DNA of 64,000 nucleotides. Origin: Phycisphaerae bacterium. GTDB lineage: Bacteria > Planctomycetota > Phycisphaerae > Phycisphaerales > SM1A02. Within the stretch, counting starts at the first letter, position 1, and each line of letters opens with the position of its first letter. The position numbers and the translations under genes are program-made. Below, piece after piece: positions 24,713 to 35,400 of this stretch. The DNA lies in the NCBI GenBank assembly GCA_016873335.1, contig VGXN01000003.1, positions 1 through 64,000 on the forward strand. The letters run 5' to 3'. A model generated the notes under the pieces. The model searched no databases and had not been told where the DNA came from. It saw only the letters and a program-made list of their open reading frames with translations.

Positions 24713-27553
24713 TCAGCCGGTCCATGCCGACAGCAGTGCCGCAAGGTCACTGCCATCGGTCGTACCGTCGCCGTTCACATCTCCCGCCGCCGTACCCCAA
24801 GCACTCAGCAGGATCGCGAGATCCGTTCCGTTGACCGACCCATCGGTGTTCAGATCCGCTGGATTGCTCGGCGGTGTGCAGTTGATGCCGAAGACACGGA
24901 AGTCATCGACACCAGCCTCCACCAGCGAGCCGCTTCCAAGATCGCTCGCAAGCCAGCGCACACGCATGTTGGCAGTCGGCGTCACGAAATCGGCCACACG
25001 GAAAGTCTTCACAGACCACGCATTCAGATTTTCCGTGACGGACTCCAGTTGCACCCATGTTGCACCATTGTCGTTGGAGATCTGCACGGGCATCGAGTCT
25101 GCATTTGGGCTTGCGCCCTTGTCGTTGGAGTACCAACGCGCGTAGGAGATCCGCGGGTCAGCAACGGTCGTCAGCGAGAAGGCGGGCGTCATGAGGGTGG
25201 TCACGCCACCATCGATGTCTGCCTCCCCGAGCGAACCACCCACCGAGCCCTGACCCGTGACGAAGCATGTCACGCCGGGAGCGGCGGTGTAGTCATCCTC
25301 CGGCTGCGCTTGTGTTCCGTTCGGATCCACACGAGTCCACTGCCCCGTTGTTGCAGTGTCGCCTGCGATGCCGGCGGTCCATCCCGTGTTGGTCTCCAGA
25401 TTGTCGAACACCACGCTGAGATCTCCATACCCAGCGGAAGTGGTGTGCACAGCGGTTGGCGCACTCGCCGGACTTGTGACTGTTGCGCCGGTCGTTGTCT
25501 GCGCTTGGAAGTAGTACTGAACGATGCTGCCGCATGTCCCCATGGGGAGCGATGCTGTGTAGACATTCGTGGCACCTTGCGTCATCGCAATACTCGTAAA
25601 TGCGCCGCTTGATCCTGCGCGCCAAAAGAGGCGCCCCGTACCGGCCTGCGGTTGTCCAGCGAGTGCGCTGACTGTGACCGTGAGGTTGCGGGTCGACGAT
25701 GGATTCGCGTAGGGAGGGATACCTCCAGCCACTAAGAACGCAAGTGGCGAGACGGGAGGGCCCGGCATGCCGTGATCCGAGAAGCCCGTGTTGATCTGCA
25801 CATAGTGGGGCGTCCCATCTTCGAGCGTGGCATTGTTGTCATCGAGCGTGAGGTAGTGCCGAGTGATGTCGCTGTTGATGCCGGTGCCTGTGTGGAGCAG
25901 CGTGCTGTTGACAGCGAGATTGCGCATGATCGTGCGGTAATTCGCTGGCTCAGCCGTCTGCATGTTCAGCCAGGTATCCCACACGCATCCCGAAAGCAGC
26001 GTGCCACAGGTGTGAATTGCGCTCCCCGCGGTCGAGCAGCCACTCTCCAAGTACTGATTGTTGTTGTCCGCATTTCGAATGCCCGTGCTGCAGGACTGGA
26101 AGCCGACTGCCAGCAGGGAAGCCTCACTGATGACAACCGACAGCACATCCGCCTGTCCTTCGCCGTAGGCGCCTTGGCCACTCCCTGCCGATGCGATCAT
26201 GTGGTGGCCGTACTCATGGTGAACGACCGTCGAGAAGGCCGTGTTGTTGCATCCTCCGCCGGCGGCATAGAAGTTGATCGAACTGCCGTTGTAGAACGCG
26301 TTGCAGGTTCCAGATACCTGCACATTGATCTGGAACGCGGAGCCGTCCTGCTGACCTGTGATCACGGGATAGGCCGGGTTTGATGCGAGGATCGTGTCCC
26401 GCGCGATGTTGGCATGCAGATAGGCGTTCACTTGCGCGCGCACATTCGCATCCGTATTGGCCGCGTTGTGCACGAGCGTGGCAGAGCCACCGCTTGGGAT
26501 GTTCTGCGAAAGTGACGACACGGGGCCCGCGTTGTCCGCCACCTTGAAGTAGCGACCCGCAACGCCAAAGTCGCTCGTCACATTGACGGCGCCAGTTCCA
26601 GGGTTGGGTACCACGAAGTTGCCGTTGACATTCGCAAACACAGTCGTCGATCCGGCGGTCACTCGCGCGTACGGCATGCCCGTCTGCGCTTCAGGATTGC
26701 ACGCGTCAGCCGCGAAGCCCTGCGTCGCCTGACCCGCGATCGTTCCAGAGACATCCGCGTGGAAAATCTGGCTCTCCGAGAAGAGCACCTTGCCCGTCCG
26801 CGCATCTGCGACATAGAGCATCTTGGTGTAGCCAGTCCCAAGCACACCGCGCTCCACCACGAAACTGACCGCAAGCGTGGGCTGAGCGGGGGTCTCGTCC
26901 ACCCCGGCGAAGATGACCAGTTGCGCTTCCTGCGGCTCTCCAAATGCACGGTGCGTAATCGCCTCGCTGCTCCAAACGCGCTGATCGAAGTCTGCCAGCG
27001 TTGGGCGACCGGCGAGCGTTGCGGGGAAGTCCCCGAGATCTCGGAGGTCGGCGCTCGCAAGCACGAGCGGGAATCCAGCCTCGTTTCGCATCAGCAGTTT
27101 CAGTGCGCTGCGGAACACAGGGATGCCCTCCACAACCTGCGAGTACCCAAGCAGGGTGAAGCGGAAGGACTGCGTGGCTTCATCCCACATGACGTCGACG
27201 GAGTGGATCGCCTGTGGGAACGCGCCGAAGGGCATGATGTCCTGCGTGCGCGCGCCGAAGATGCCTACGTGCTGCCGCACGAACGCCTCGGCGCTGCGCG
27301 ACGGCGAGGTGCCTTGCGAGAAGAATCGCCCCGACAGACAGGTCACGCGATCCGCAACGGTGTAGAGCTCAGTTGCCGGGTGCGCTTCCTTGAACTTGGC
27401 TTGTGCAGCAGCCGCATCGACATCGATGATGATGCCTTCGTTCTTTCCGTCCACTGGATCGACCTGCTGTGCGCGCGTGGGTGCTGCGCCAAGGAATCCG
27501 ATGAACACGGCGAGGAGTGAAACGGCGGCAACGGTCTTGGGGGTGTTGTGCAT
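24713..27553 (-). CDS. Secreted M36/fungalysin-like metalloprotease with C-terminal dockerin pair
   Basis: Protein of 946 residues. Residues 1-28 are a signal peptide (AAVSLLAVFIGFLGAAPTRA). A propeptide-like region (FTP/PepSY type) precedes the catalytic part, where HHEYGHHMIASAGSG near residue 444 is the zinc site and GEGQADVLSVVISE supplies a downstream acidic ligand, as in M36 proteases. After a hinge come beta-sandwich-like modules and then, over the last ~50 residues, two EF-hand-like dockerin repeats: DLNTDGSVNGTDLAILLSAW and DVNGDGTTDGSDLAALLSAW. No cohesin protein is visible, so the dockerin pair may anchor the enzyme in a planctomycete-specific way. I start at the ATG that begins the signal peptide (27553). 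Confidence 0.85.
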   Translation of the reverse strand: MHNTPKTVAAVSLLAVFIGFLGAAPTRAQQVDPVDGKNEGIIIDVDAAAAQAKFKEAHPATELYTVADRVTCLSGRFFSQGTSPSRSAEAFVRQHVGIFGARTQDIMPFGAFPQAIHSVDVMWDEATQSFRFTLLGYSQVVEGIPVFRSALKLLMRNEAGFPLVLASADLRDLGDFPATLAGRPTLADFDQRVWSSEAITHRAFGEPQEAQLVIFAGVDETPAQPTLAVSFVVERGVLGTGYTKMLYVADARTGKVLFSESQIFHADVSGTIAGQATQGFAADACNPEAQTGMPYARVTAGSTTVFANVNGNFVVPNPGTGAVNVTSDFGVAGRYFKVADNAGPVSSLSQNIPSGGSATLVHNAANTDANVRAQVNAYLHANIARDTILASNPAYPVITGQQDGSAFQINVQVSGTCNAFYNGSSINFYAAGGGCNNTAFSTVVHHEYGHHMIASAGSGQGAYGEGQADVLSVVISEASLLAVGFQSCSTGIRNADNNNQYLESGCSTAGSAIHTCGTLLSGCVWDTWLNMQTAEPANYRTIMRNLAVNSTLLHTGTGINSDITRHYLTLDDNNATLEDGTPHYVQINTGFSDHGMPGPPVSPLAFLVAGGIPPYANPSSTRNLTVTVSALAGQPQAGTGRLFWRAGSSGAFTSIAMTQGATNVYTASLPMGTCGSIVQYYFQAQTTTGATVTSPASAPTAVHTTSAGYGDLSVVFDNLETNTGWTAGIAGDTATTGQWTRVDPNGTQAQPEDDYTAAPGVTCFVTGQGSVGGSLGEADIDGGVTTLMTPAFSLTTVADPRISYARWYSNDKGASPNADSMPVQISNDNGATWVQLESVTENLNAWSVKTFRVADFVTPTANMRVRWLASDLGSGSLVEAGVDDFRVFGINCTPPSNPADLNTDGSVNGTDLAILLSAWGTAAGDVNGDGTTDGSDLAALLSAWTG

Positions 27554-27648
27554 TTGGAGTGTGTTGTCCTGAGATGGAGCGGTATCGAACCCAGACTCAG
27601 AGGGCAACGCACAACACGCGCCCAAGCCCCCGAAAAGGAGATGTCGTA

Positions 27649-27661
27649 AACTCTACGAGTT
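27649..27661. other. Inverted repeat AACTC-TAC-GAGTT
   Basis: Perfect 5-3-5 dyad in the 212-bp gap between the divergent metalloprotease and smpB genes. No clear promoter hexamers are attached to either gene in this gap. Confidence 0.25.
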
Positions 27662-27765
27662 GTCGACTCGGAAATATGCACCCAGATTGAGTTGGGGCAA
27701 CATTCCCGAAACAATCCTCGCAATGTTTATGCGGTCGCAAAGCGATCGCGGAACGGAATGGAACG

Positions 27766-28251
27766 ATGGCGGGTCGCGCGGAGAAACAGCCGAAAAACAG
27801 CCCAACCATCGAAAATCGGCGGGCTTTTCACGACTATTCCATCGGCGAGACGGTGGAGTGCGGCATGGAACTGAAGGGCACCGAGGTGAAGTCCGTGCGA
27901 GCCTCGCAAGTCAGTATCGCGGAGGGGTTTGTGATGGCAGAGGGATCGCCGCTGCAACTCGCTCTCCACGGCGTTCACATTGCCGAGTACCCACCCGCGG
28001 GGCGCGATCGTCAGCACGACCCGACGCGCGTGCGGCGATTGCTTGCTTCGCGGCGCGAGATCGAGCGGCTTGCAGGTCAAGTGCAGGCCAAGGGCGTTTC
28101 GCTGGTTCCGCTGAAGATCTATTTCAAGAACGGATTCGCCAAGTTGCTCATTGGCGTTGGGACGGGCAAGAGCAAGGTGGACAAGCGGCAGTCGATCGCC
28201 AAGCGCGAGTCGCAGCGCGACATAGACCGCGCCATGCATCGGCGCCGATGA
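27766..28251 (+). CDS. smpB: SsrA-binding protein SmpB
   Basis: tmRNA partner in ribosome rescue, 161 residues. RRAFHDYSIGETVECGMELKGTEVKS is the family opening, then VHIAEYPPAG, LVPLKIYFKNGFAKLLIGVGTGK and the basic tail KVDKRQSIAKRESQRDIDRAM that enters the ribosome. The N-terminal 20 residues are longer than average. No tmRNA gene is visible nearby. The start has no ribosome site and no TANNNT box. Confidence 0.95.
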   Translation: MAGRAEKQPKNSPTIENRRAFHDYSIGETVECGMELKGTEVKSVRASQVSIAEGFVMAEGSPLQLALHGVHIAEYPPAGRDRQHDPTRVRRLLASRREIERLAGQVQAKGVSLVPLKIYFKNGFAKLLIGVGTGKSKVDKRQSIAKRESQRDIDRAMHRRR

Positions 28252-28272
28252 GCGCGTCCGGAGGACCCTCGG

Positions 28273-28980
28273 CTAGGGCTGTGTGAGGTGTATGCACTGT
28301 CCGTTCTGCGCGTCGTGATCACCGCAGATACAAGCAACGATGGTCTGCGCTACGACCGCTGGTGCCATCGTCTTCGCCGCCGGCACGACGCGTTCACTGA
28401 AGTTTGATCGAAGCAGCGCTGTCTCGGTTGCTCCCGGTACGACCGTGAACGCCTTCACGCCAATTCGCGCGCCCTCCTTCGCTGCGCTGCGCGTGAGCGA
28501 CTCCACCGCACACTTTGCCGCGGCATACGCCATGAACCCGGGCAGGGGATCAAGCGCCTTCGCCTTCGACACAAGCACAACGCGTCCAGTCTGCTGCGCC
28601 TTGAAGTGCGGCCAGATGCGTGAGAGCAGGTTGGCGGCACCAAACACGTTGGACTCGAAGGTTTCACGGAACACATCCCCCGTGGTGCGTTCAATCGGCA
28701 GGAGCGGCGCAGTGGCTGCGCAGTGCACGAGGTGGTCGATGCGTCCCCAGCGGCTGATCACCGCGTCGACCAGCGCGCCCGCAGATGGTTCATCCGTGAT
28801 GGCAGCGGTCTGCAGCAAGAGTCCAGGGGAGTCGCCGCAACCAAGTGCAGCCTCCTCAAGTTTCGCTGCGGTGCGTCCAGAGAGCGCCAGGCAATGCCCA
28901 AGCGCCGCAAGCTGCGCCGCGACTTCGCGGCCGATGCCGCCTCCGGCGCCCACGACAATCGAAACAGGGGCACTTCGCAT
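28273..28980 (-). CDS. Short-chain dehydrogenase/reductase (SDR)
   Basis: Classical-type SDR of 235 residues. GAGGGIGREVA is the dinucleotide-binding TGxxxGxG motif, HCAATAP the NAG-like motif, VVLVSKAKALDPLPG holds the serine and YAAAKCAV the catalytic Tyr/Lys. Substrate unknown. It lies 34 bp after rseP but has its own TACTGT-N6-ATG signal, overlapping the end of rseP's gap, so it need not be part of that operon. Confidence 0.85.
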   Translation of the reverse strand: MRSAPVSIVVGAGGGIGREVAAQLAALGHCLALSGRTAAKLEEAALGCGDSPGLLLQTAAITDEPSAGALVDAVISRWGRIDHLVHCAATAPLLPIERTTGDVFRETFESNVFGAANLLSRIWPHFKAQQTGRVVLVSKAKALDPLPGFMAYAAAKCAVESLTRSAAKEGARIGVKAFTVVPGATETALLRSNFSERVVPAAKTMAPAVVAQTIVACICGDHDAQNGQCIHLTQP

Positions 28981-28992
28981 CCCCCAACAGTA
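28981..28992 (-). promoter_or_regulatory. TACTGT, N6, ATG (leaderless-type start)
   Basis: TACTGT at 28992-28987 on the minus strand, 6 nt before the SDR ATG; no Shine-Dalgarno. A CTGACA 20 nt upstream (at the end of rseP) is a possible but distant -35. Confidence 0.5.
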
Positions 28993-29014
28993 GGCGTTCA
29001 GCGCGCTGTCGGTG

Positions 29015-31168
29015 TCAGCCGATCAGTCGCATCACGTCGTAGTAGAAGGTGACGGCAAACAACATGCCGACGATGATCAGTCCAGCCACCATCGCGCCAC
29101 TCTGGAACGCGGGGCTGGGCGGCTTGCCACGCACGCGCTCGTACAGCAGGAACACCATCAGTCCACCGTCGGCGATCGGAATGGGCAGGAAGTTGATGAC
29201 CGCGAGATTGACGCTGATCATCGCCATGAAGAAGACGAGGTACGTGATGCCGCGGTCCGCGATGCGCGTGCCGATATGCACGATGCCGACAGGACCGCGC
29301 AACTGCGAGACGGCGACGCTGCCTCGGAAGAGCCGATCGAGCGTCAGGTAGGTCATGAGCACCAGCTTGTGCGTCTCATGAAAGCCAAGCGCGATGGCGC
29401 GCAGGGGACTACCGCCGGCGTTCAGCGTGACTTCCGCAGGGTGGAACCACTCGGGACCGAGTGCGGGCCGCCACGAGAGTGCGGCAACGGCAGCGCGGTC
29501 CGTTGCCGCGAGATCGACCGAGCAAGGCTCCGGGCGCGCATCTGGCGTGGGCGGCGTACACACCAGCGCGAGGCTTGCGAGATCGGGCTGCGCTGCGATG
29601 GCGGACTTTGCCGCACGGAAGAGATCATCCCAATTCGAAAGGGGAGTGCCCTGCAGGGAATCGAAACGGCTGAGTGGCATCAGTTGGCATGCCCGCACGG
29701 GCGTCGGCTGACCTGGTGGTGCGCCCACGGTTTCGAATGGGCGTGCGATCAGCGGCACGTCCCATGCGCTGCCGATCTCGACGCCGAGGCGTCCCTCGCG
29801 CGAGACAGGCGCGGTGATGTCGATCCGCTCACTGCCGCGCATCACGCGGAGGCCGACGTTGCCGCCTGCGTGCTGTGCGATGCTGCTTCGGAAGTCGATC
29901 TGGCGGGGTCCATCGATGTCTGCGATGCGCAGCACAACATCACCTTCGCGGAGGACACCGAAGCATCCCGACTCCTCCGGTACGCGTCCGATGCGAACGA
30001 GCGGGGTCAAGCCGAGGAAGCCAAGTTCATAGTCGAGCGGCGCATTGGCAGGCTTCTCGGTGTACTGAAGCGCCTGCCATGTCGGCGTCGTGCGGAGCGC
30101 GATATCGACATCGCCCACGCCCGCGATCATCCAACGCGTCGGCATTGGCTCGCCGCGGCTGGTCTGCGCTGCGGCAGCGAGCGCCTCGAAGGTCGTCACA
30201 GGCTGTCCCTGCACCATCAGAAGTTGTGCGCCGTGGAATGCGGCTGCGAACTTCGAAGCGTTGGGCGGCGCACCATCGGTCGTTGCCAGAATGCCGGCTG
30301 GAATCCCCCACGAGGTCGCGCCTTCGCGCGCCGCGTGATCCCAGAATCCTGCGCGCTGCATCGCGTTCTCCAGGAATGGCAGCGCTTCCGATTCATCGGT
30401 CAGTTGCGTGCTCGAGGCCGGTGCGACGCCGATGGCCATCATGCCTGCCGCGGCGTTCTGCTTCGGAGTGACCGCGAGCGTGTGTGAATTGGCATTTGCT
30501 CCTGCACCGCGTTCCACCACGATCGACAATGCGCTGCCCGGTCGCGCCATCGCCGCGGCGATCTGCACGTCGGAGAATGTCGTGGCGGGGTGACCATCAA
30601 TCGTGATGACGCGGTCTCCCGATTGCAGTCCGGCTTCGGCGGCGGGGCTGCCTGGTGCCACGGATCCGATGACAGGTGCATCGAATCGAACGCCCACAAG
30701 GAACGCGAGCATGAACATCACGATCGCCAGCAGAATGTTGCAGATCACGCCCGCGGAGACGATCACCATCCGCTTCCAGATCGGCGCCTGTGTGTAGGAG
30801 CGCGCATCACTGCTGGTGGCGGATGCGTTCAGATCATCCTGTCCGAGCATGCGAACGAAACCGCCGAGCGGAAGGAGTCGAAGCGAGTACTCCGTCTCGT
30901 CAATCCCCGCTTCCTGCAGACGCTTCGGATCGACTGCGATCGCCTCGCTGCCGAATCGGCGGCGCATCTCGCCTTCGGTCGATCCGAGTCGAATGCCGAT
31001 CCCGCGCCGAAAGGCGACCACCACGGGCCCCATGCCGACGGCGAAACTGTCGACGCGCACGCCCGCCCACTTTGCGGCGATGAAGTGCCCGAACTCATGC
31101 ACGGCGATCAGCACGCCGAAGCCGATCACGACCATCACAAGGTTGGTGCCTGTGCCGAGCCACTCCAT
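29015..31168 (-). CDS. rseP: Site-2 intramembrane metalloprotease RseP, extended
   Basis: M50 protease of 717 residues that cuts anti-sigma factors and signal peptide remnants within the membrane. HEFGH at 24-28 in the first membrane helix; the second active-site motif is near the C-terminus in NLAVINFLPIPIADGG. PDZ-like domains lie between (VIGSVAPGSPAAEAGLQSGDRVITIDG and a second, LREGDVVLRIADID). It is about 270 residues longer than E. coli RseP, with extra soluble sequence in the PDZ region. Third gene of rne-dxr-rseP. TACTCT lies 10 nt before the ATG. A possible client, the anti-sigma protein at 45.5 kb, is in the window. Confidence 0.92.
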   Translation of the reverse strand: MEWLGTGTNLVMVVIGFGVLIAVHEFGHFIAAKWAGVRVDSFAVGMGPVVVAFRRGIGIRLGSTEGEMRRRFGSEAIAVDPKRLQEAGIDETEYSLRLLPLGGFVRMLGQDDLNASATSSDARSYTQAPIWKRMVIVSAGVICNILLAIVMFMLAFLVGVRFDAPVIGSVAPGSPAAEAGLQSGDRVITIDGHPATTFSDVQIAAAMARPGSALSIVVERGAGANANSHTLAVTPKQNAAAGMMAIGVAPASSTQLTDESEALPFLENAMQRAGFWDHAAREGATSWGIPAGILATTDGAPPNASKFAAAFHGAQLLMVQGQPVTTFEALAAAAQTSRGEPMPTRWMIAGVGDVDIALRTTPTWQALQYTEKPANAPLDYELGFLGLTPLVRIGRVPEESGCFGVLREGDVVLRIADIDGPRQIDFRSSIAQHAGGNVGLRVMRGSERIDITAPVSREGRLGVEIGSAWDVPLIARPFETVGAPPGQPTPVRACQLMPLSRFDSLQGTPLSNWDDLFRAAKSAIAAQPDLASLALVCTPPTPDARPEPCSVDLAATDRAAVAALSWRPALGPEWFHPAEVTLNAGGSPLRAIALGFHETHKLVLMTYLTLDRLFRGSVAVSQLRGPVGIVHIGTRIADRGITYLVFFMAMISVNLAVINFLPIPIADGGLMVFLLYERVRGKPPSPAFQSGAMVAGLIIVGMLFAVTFYYDVMRLIG

Positions 31169-31178
31169 AGGTCACGCA

Positions 31179-31184
31179 AGAGTA
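31179..31184 (-). promoter_or_regulatory. -10-like TACTCT 10 nt before rseP
   Basis: Minus-strand TACTCT in the 88-bp gap after dxr. Spacing to the ATG (10 nt) would give a leader of only a few nt. Confidence 0.35.
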
Positions 31185-31256
31185 GACGCAGCGGAGTCGC
31201 CGCGTGCTGGTGCGCGTCGCCGTGTGAGCGCAGGTTTGGACCGGGCGAAGCCGGGC

Positions 31257-32438
31257 TCAGCGAGCAACGGGTGTCGCCGCGATGCGTGACAGCACCCATG
31301 CGCGCGCCGCGCGGTCCGCAGCAAGCACCTGATCGAGCGTCGCAACCGCGGTGACGGGCAGTGCTTCGAGCGCGCCGCGCACGAGCCGCGCGATGTCGCC
31401 GAATCGGATGAGCCCATCGATGAACGCCCCGACCGCGGCCTCATTGGCGGCATTCAGCGTTGCGCCCGAAGAACCGCCGGCTCGGACCGCCTGCCACGCA
31501 AGCGAGATCGCGGGGAATCGATCGTGGTCGACAGGCTCGAAGTCCAGCGTGCGCAGGGTTCGCCAGTCCATCGCAGTCGCGCAGCGCGCGGCGCGCTCGG
31601 GCCAGGTGAGCGCCAACTCGATCGGCAGCCGCATGTCGGGAGGCGAGAGTTGCGCAAGAACGCTGCCATCGCGGTACTCCACGAACGAGTGCACGATGGA
31701 CTGCGGGTGAACGATGGCATCGATCCGTTCGGCGGGCAGTTGAAAGAGCCAGTGCGCTTCGATCACTTCCAGCGCCTTGTTCATCATCGTTGCGCTGTCG
31801 ATCGTGACCTTGCGTCCCATCGACCATGTCGGATGTCGCAGTGCATCCTCGAGCGTGGCGGATTCGATCTGCTCGCGCGTCGCGCGGCGGAATGGTCCGC
31901 CGCTGGCGGTGAGAACGATGCGCTCCACTTCCTCTGGACTGCCGCCGCGCATGCACTGCAAGATCGCACTGTGTTCGCTGTCCACGGGAATGATCTCGAC
32001 GCCCGCTCGGCGAGCGAGCGTCGTGACGAGTTCGCCGGCGGCGACGAGCGTTTCCTTGTTCGCCAGCGCAATATCGCAGCCCGCCTCGATCGCAGCGAGC
32101 AGCGGTGGAATGCCCTCGGCTCCGACCATCGCGCCGAGCACCAAGTCGCCGCGCCGCGCATACGAGCGGACAAGTTCGAGCGCGCTGTCGGGACCAGTGA
32201 TGACTTTCGTGCCCGAGGGGATGTCGCGCAGCGCGGCGTCAGCATCTGCGGCGAGTGCGATGGCAGCGGGGCGCAGCTTGCGCGCTTGCTCGGCAAGCAC
32301 CGCAGCACTTCGACCAGCGGCAAGTCCGACCACTTGCAGCGGTCGGCCATTCGACGCAAGATGCTCCACCACCGAGACAGCGTTCACGCCGATCGAGCCG
32401 GTCGAGCCAAGAATCAGGATTCGCCGTGGCGAAGTCAT
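31257..32438 (-). CDS. dxr: 1-deoxy-D-xylulose 5-phosphate reductoisomerase
   Basis: MEP-pathway (isoprenoid) enzyme of 393 residues. ILGSTGSIGVNAVSVV binds NADPH; ALANKETLVAAG, PVDSEHSAILQCM (metal and substrate), LTASGGPF, HPTWSMGRKVTIDSATMMNKALEVIEAH are in family order. ATG at 32438; the longer frame runs through the basic end of rne. Starts 16 bp after the rne stop, ends 88 bp before rseP. The dxr-rseP pairing is common in bacteria. Confidence 0.95.
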   Translation of the reverse strand: MTSPRRILILGSTGSIGVNAVSVVEHLASNGRPLQVVGLAAGRSAAVLAEQARKLRPAAIALAADADAALRDIPSGTKVITGPDSALELVRSYARRGDLVLGAMVGAEGIPPLLAAIEAGCDIALANKETLVAAGELVTTLARRAGVEIIPVDSEHSAILQCMRGGSPEEVERIVLTASGGPFRRATREQIESATLEDALRHPTWSMGRKVTIDSATMMNKALEVIEAHWLFQLPAERIDAIVHPQSIVHSFVEYRDGSVLAQLSPPDMRLPIELALTWPERAARCATAMDWRTLRTLDFEPVDHDRFPAISLAWQAVRAGGSSGATLNAANEAAVGAFIDGLIRFGDIARLVRGALEALPVTAVATLDQVLAADRAARAWVLSRIAATPVAR

Positions 32439-32454
32439 CTGTCTCTCGCGCGAC

Positions 32455-35400
32455 TTACTCGGAACGCCCCTTCGCCTTCGACCGCTCGATCGACGACAGC
32501 AGTCGGACCGCAGCGCCGTACAGCGATCGACGCTTCGGCTTCGCGGGCGGCTGTTCCGCAGGGGTTGGGATGGACGAGGGTTCTGGCTTGGAGGCCGGTG
32601 TGGTGGGCGCGTCCGAAGTCGGCGCGTCATCGGATGCCGCTCCCGCAGTCGATAACGAAGCATCGCCGCGCGGTGAACCACCATCACGACCGCGTCCGCC
32701 GCGCCCACGCCCGCGTCCGCGCCGCCGGCGGCGCGCGCGATCTTCGCCCGCATCATCGCCATCGCCTGTCGCGGAAGCATCACCGGAAGCATCGCCGGAG
32801 GCGTCCGCGCCCGGTGACCCTTCATCGTCTCTCTCCGTCGCTGCAGTGGGCTCCGCTGTCTCAAACAACCGAGCGGCAACGCCGATGATCTCTGGCGGAA
32901 GCATCGATGTCGTTGGAAGCAGGAGCGCAGCCGTCTCAGCATCCACCGCGCTGCGAAGGCGCGCAAGCAGATCATCCACCGACACGCCTGCGACATCCGC
33001 GACACGCGCCGTCTCGAACGCTGCCTGCTCATGCGCCATGTCGGCGAGCGAGCGGACCGAACGACCACCGCGCCCGCGTCGGCGCCGACCACCATCGCGG
33101 CGCGACCCCTGTTGGACCTGCTCCTGCCTTGGTGGAGCCTGCTGCGCCTTGGGTGCGTTGCCCCGATCAGAACCCTCACGATCTCCGCCACGACCGCGGC
33201 GATTCCGCCGACCCCCGCGGCGGCGACCGCCACCATCGCCGGACTCCGTGCTCTCGTCCGCGTCATCCCCATCACCCGCGCTTGCTGTCCGATGGATGGA
33301 CGAGCGCAGCGAGCCCTCGTTGGCGATCACGGGTGGGAGGTCATCGAACCCACCAGCCATCGCGATCGCCGTTGCGTCGGCAGGCGCTGGTCGCCGCTTG
33401 CGTCGTCGCTTGCGCGAGAGGGACTCGGCGGGCGTGAGATCCTCCTCATCCGCCTCTGGCAAGTCGCTGTGCAGGGTGGATGCGTTGGGGCGCATGGGGC
33501 GAGGCAGGCGGTCGATTTCGATGTCCGCACCATCCGCCTCGTACGCGTATATGTCGAGCCGATCAGCGGCAAAGACCTCGCTGATCCGAACATCGATGCG
33601 TTTGGAGAAGCGGTCCTCGAGTTCGTGCATCGCGCGCCTGCGGTTGGACAGCAGTTCAGTGGCAACACGCACGGAGCAGACGATCTCCAAGCGCCGAACC
33701 TTCTCGTAACTGAAGAGCAGCGCAATGCGCCGCATGGCGTCTGCCGCCACGGCTCCCGGCACGCGCACCTCGCCACTGCCGCCGCAGTTGGGGCAGTCGG
33801 CGTAGGTCATCTTGCGCAGGCTCGGTCGCATGCGCTGACGAGTCATCTCGATCATGCCGAACTCGCTGATCGGTGCGAACGATGTCTTCGCTCGGTCAAG
33901 TTTCAGCAGTGCGGCAAGCCGATCCTCGATCTCGCGGCGGTGACGCGCCTGCCGCATATCGATCGAGTCGATGACAATCAGTCCGCCGAGATCGCGCAGG
34001 CGAAGCTGACGGCAGACTTCCTCGACCGCCTCGCAGTTGGTGCGGAATGCGTTGGTCTCGGAGTCGCGCGCGACGCGACTGCGTCCACTGTTCACGTCGA
34101 TTGCCACGAGCGCTTCGGTCTGGTCAAAGACCAGCGCGCCACCCGACGGAAGCGGCACGACGCGCGAGTGAATCTCGTCGATCTGGCGTTCGATGCCAAA
34201 TGCCTCGAAGACGGGCACCGCGCCGTTGTAGTACTGCACCTTGTCCGCGGATTGCGGCGCGATCACGTCGAGGAAGGTCTTCGCGCGCTCGAACGAGCCC
34301 GCACTGTCGACCACGATGGACTCGACGGTCGCATCGACCTGGTCGCGCAGCGTGCGCACAAGCACATCGCTCTCCGTGTACAGCTCGCACGGCGCGCCGG
34401 TCTTTTCGCCACGCGTCTCCATCGCATCCCAGAGGCGCTTCAGATAGGCCGCGTCACGCTGCAGTTCCGTGCGGGACGCATCAAACCCCGCCGTGCGAAG
34501 AATGAAGCCGAATCCATCCGGCAAGTCGAGCGAGTCCAGAATGCGTCGCATGTCGCGCCGCTGATCCTCGTCGTCCACACGCCGCGAGAGGCCGACGCGG
34601 TCCATGTCGGGCATCATCACCAGCAGGCGGCCTGGAATGCTGAGATAGCTCGTGACCGTCGGTCCCTTGCTGCCCAGACCTTCCTTGATGACCTGCACCA
34701 GAATCTCCTGACCCTTGCGCAGCGCCTGTTGGATCAATGGTCGTTCACTTCGGCCAATCTTCTTGCCCACGCGTTCGGTCTGTCCGCCGCCTGGGAAGTA
34801 CTTCGGATGCAGATCGCTGATGTGGAGGAAGCCATTCTGTCCGCTGCCGAAGTCGACGAACGCCGCCTGAATCGCGGCTTCGACATTCATGACGCGACCC
34901 TTGTAGATGGATCCGACATTCGTTGCGGTCGCTTCGCGTTCGACAAAGTATGAATCGAGTCGATTGTCGCTGAGCACCGCGATGCGCGTCTCCTCCCCGG
35001 GCTCGTCATTCACGACGAGCGTGACACGGCGGTTCGCGAATGCAGCCTCATGCTTCTTGACCCCACGCGCCGCAGCGCGAGCAGCGCCCGAACCCACTGC
35101 GGACTCCTCCTCTTCCGCGGCATCCTCTTCTGATCCTTCTGCTCTTGGTGGCAGGTCGGGGTCGGACTCGCCGTCAGAACCAGGAAGTTCCTCCGAGGCG
35201 GATGACCAATCATCGTCGGCTGCACCACGGTCGGTGGTTCCGTCGGCGTCGGCCGACGCATCTTCCGCTTCGCCATCGGTGTCCTCCGCGCGCACCGATG
35301 CGCGTTCCACGTCCGCACTCGAATCCGACTCGGCATCCGATTCCGACTCGGCATCCGATTCCGACTCGGGATCTGACTCCTCCTTGTGGAGCCGCGCCTC

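Noticed and set aside
32700-33250. Nuclear-type RGG protein gene separate from rne
   Set aside because: The Arg/Gly-rich stretch is in frame with the RNase E catalytic domain and needs no separate gene.
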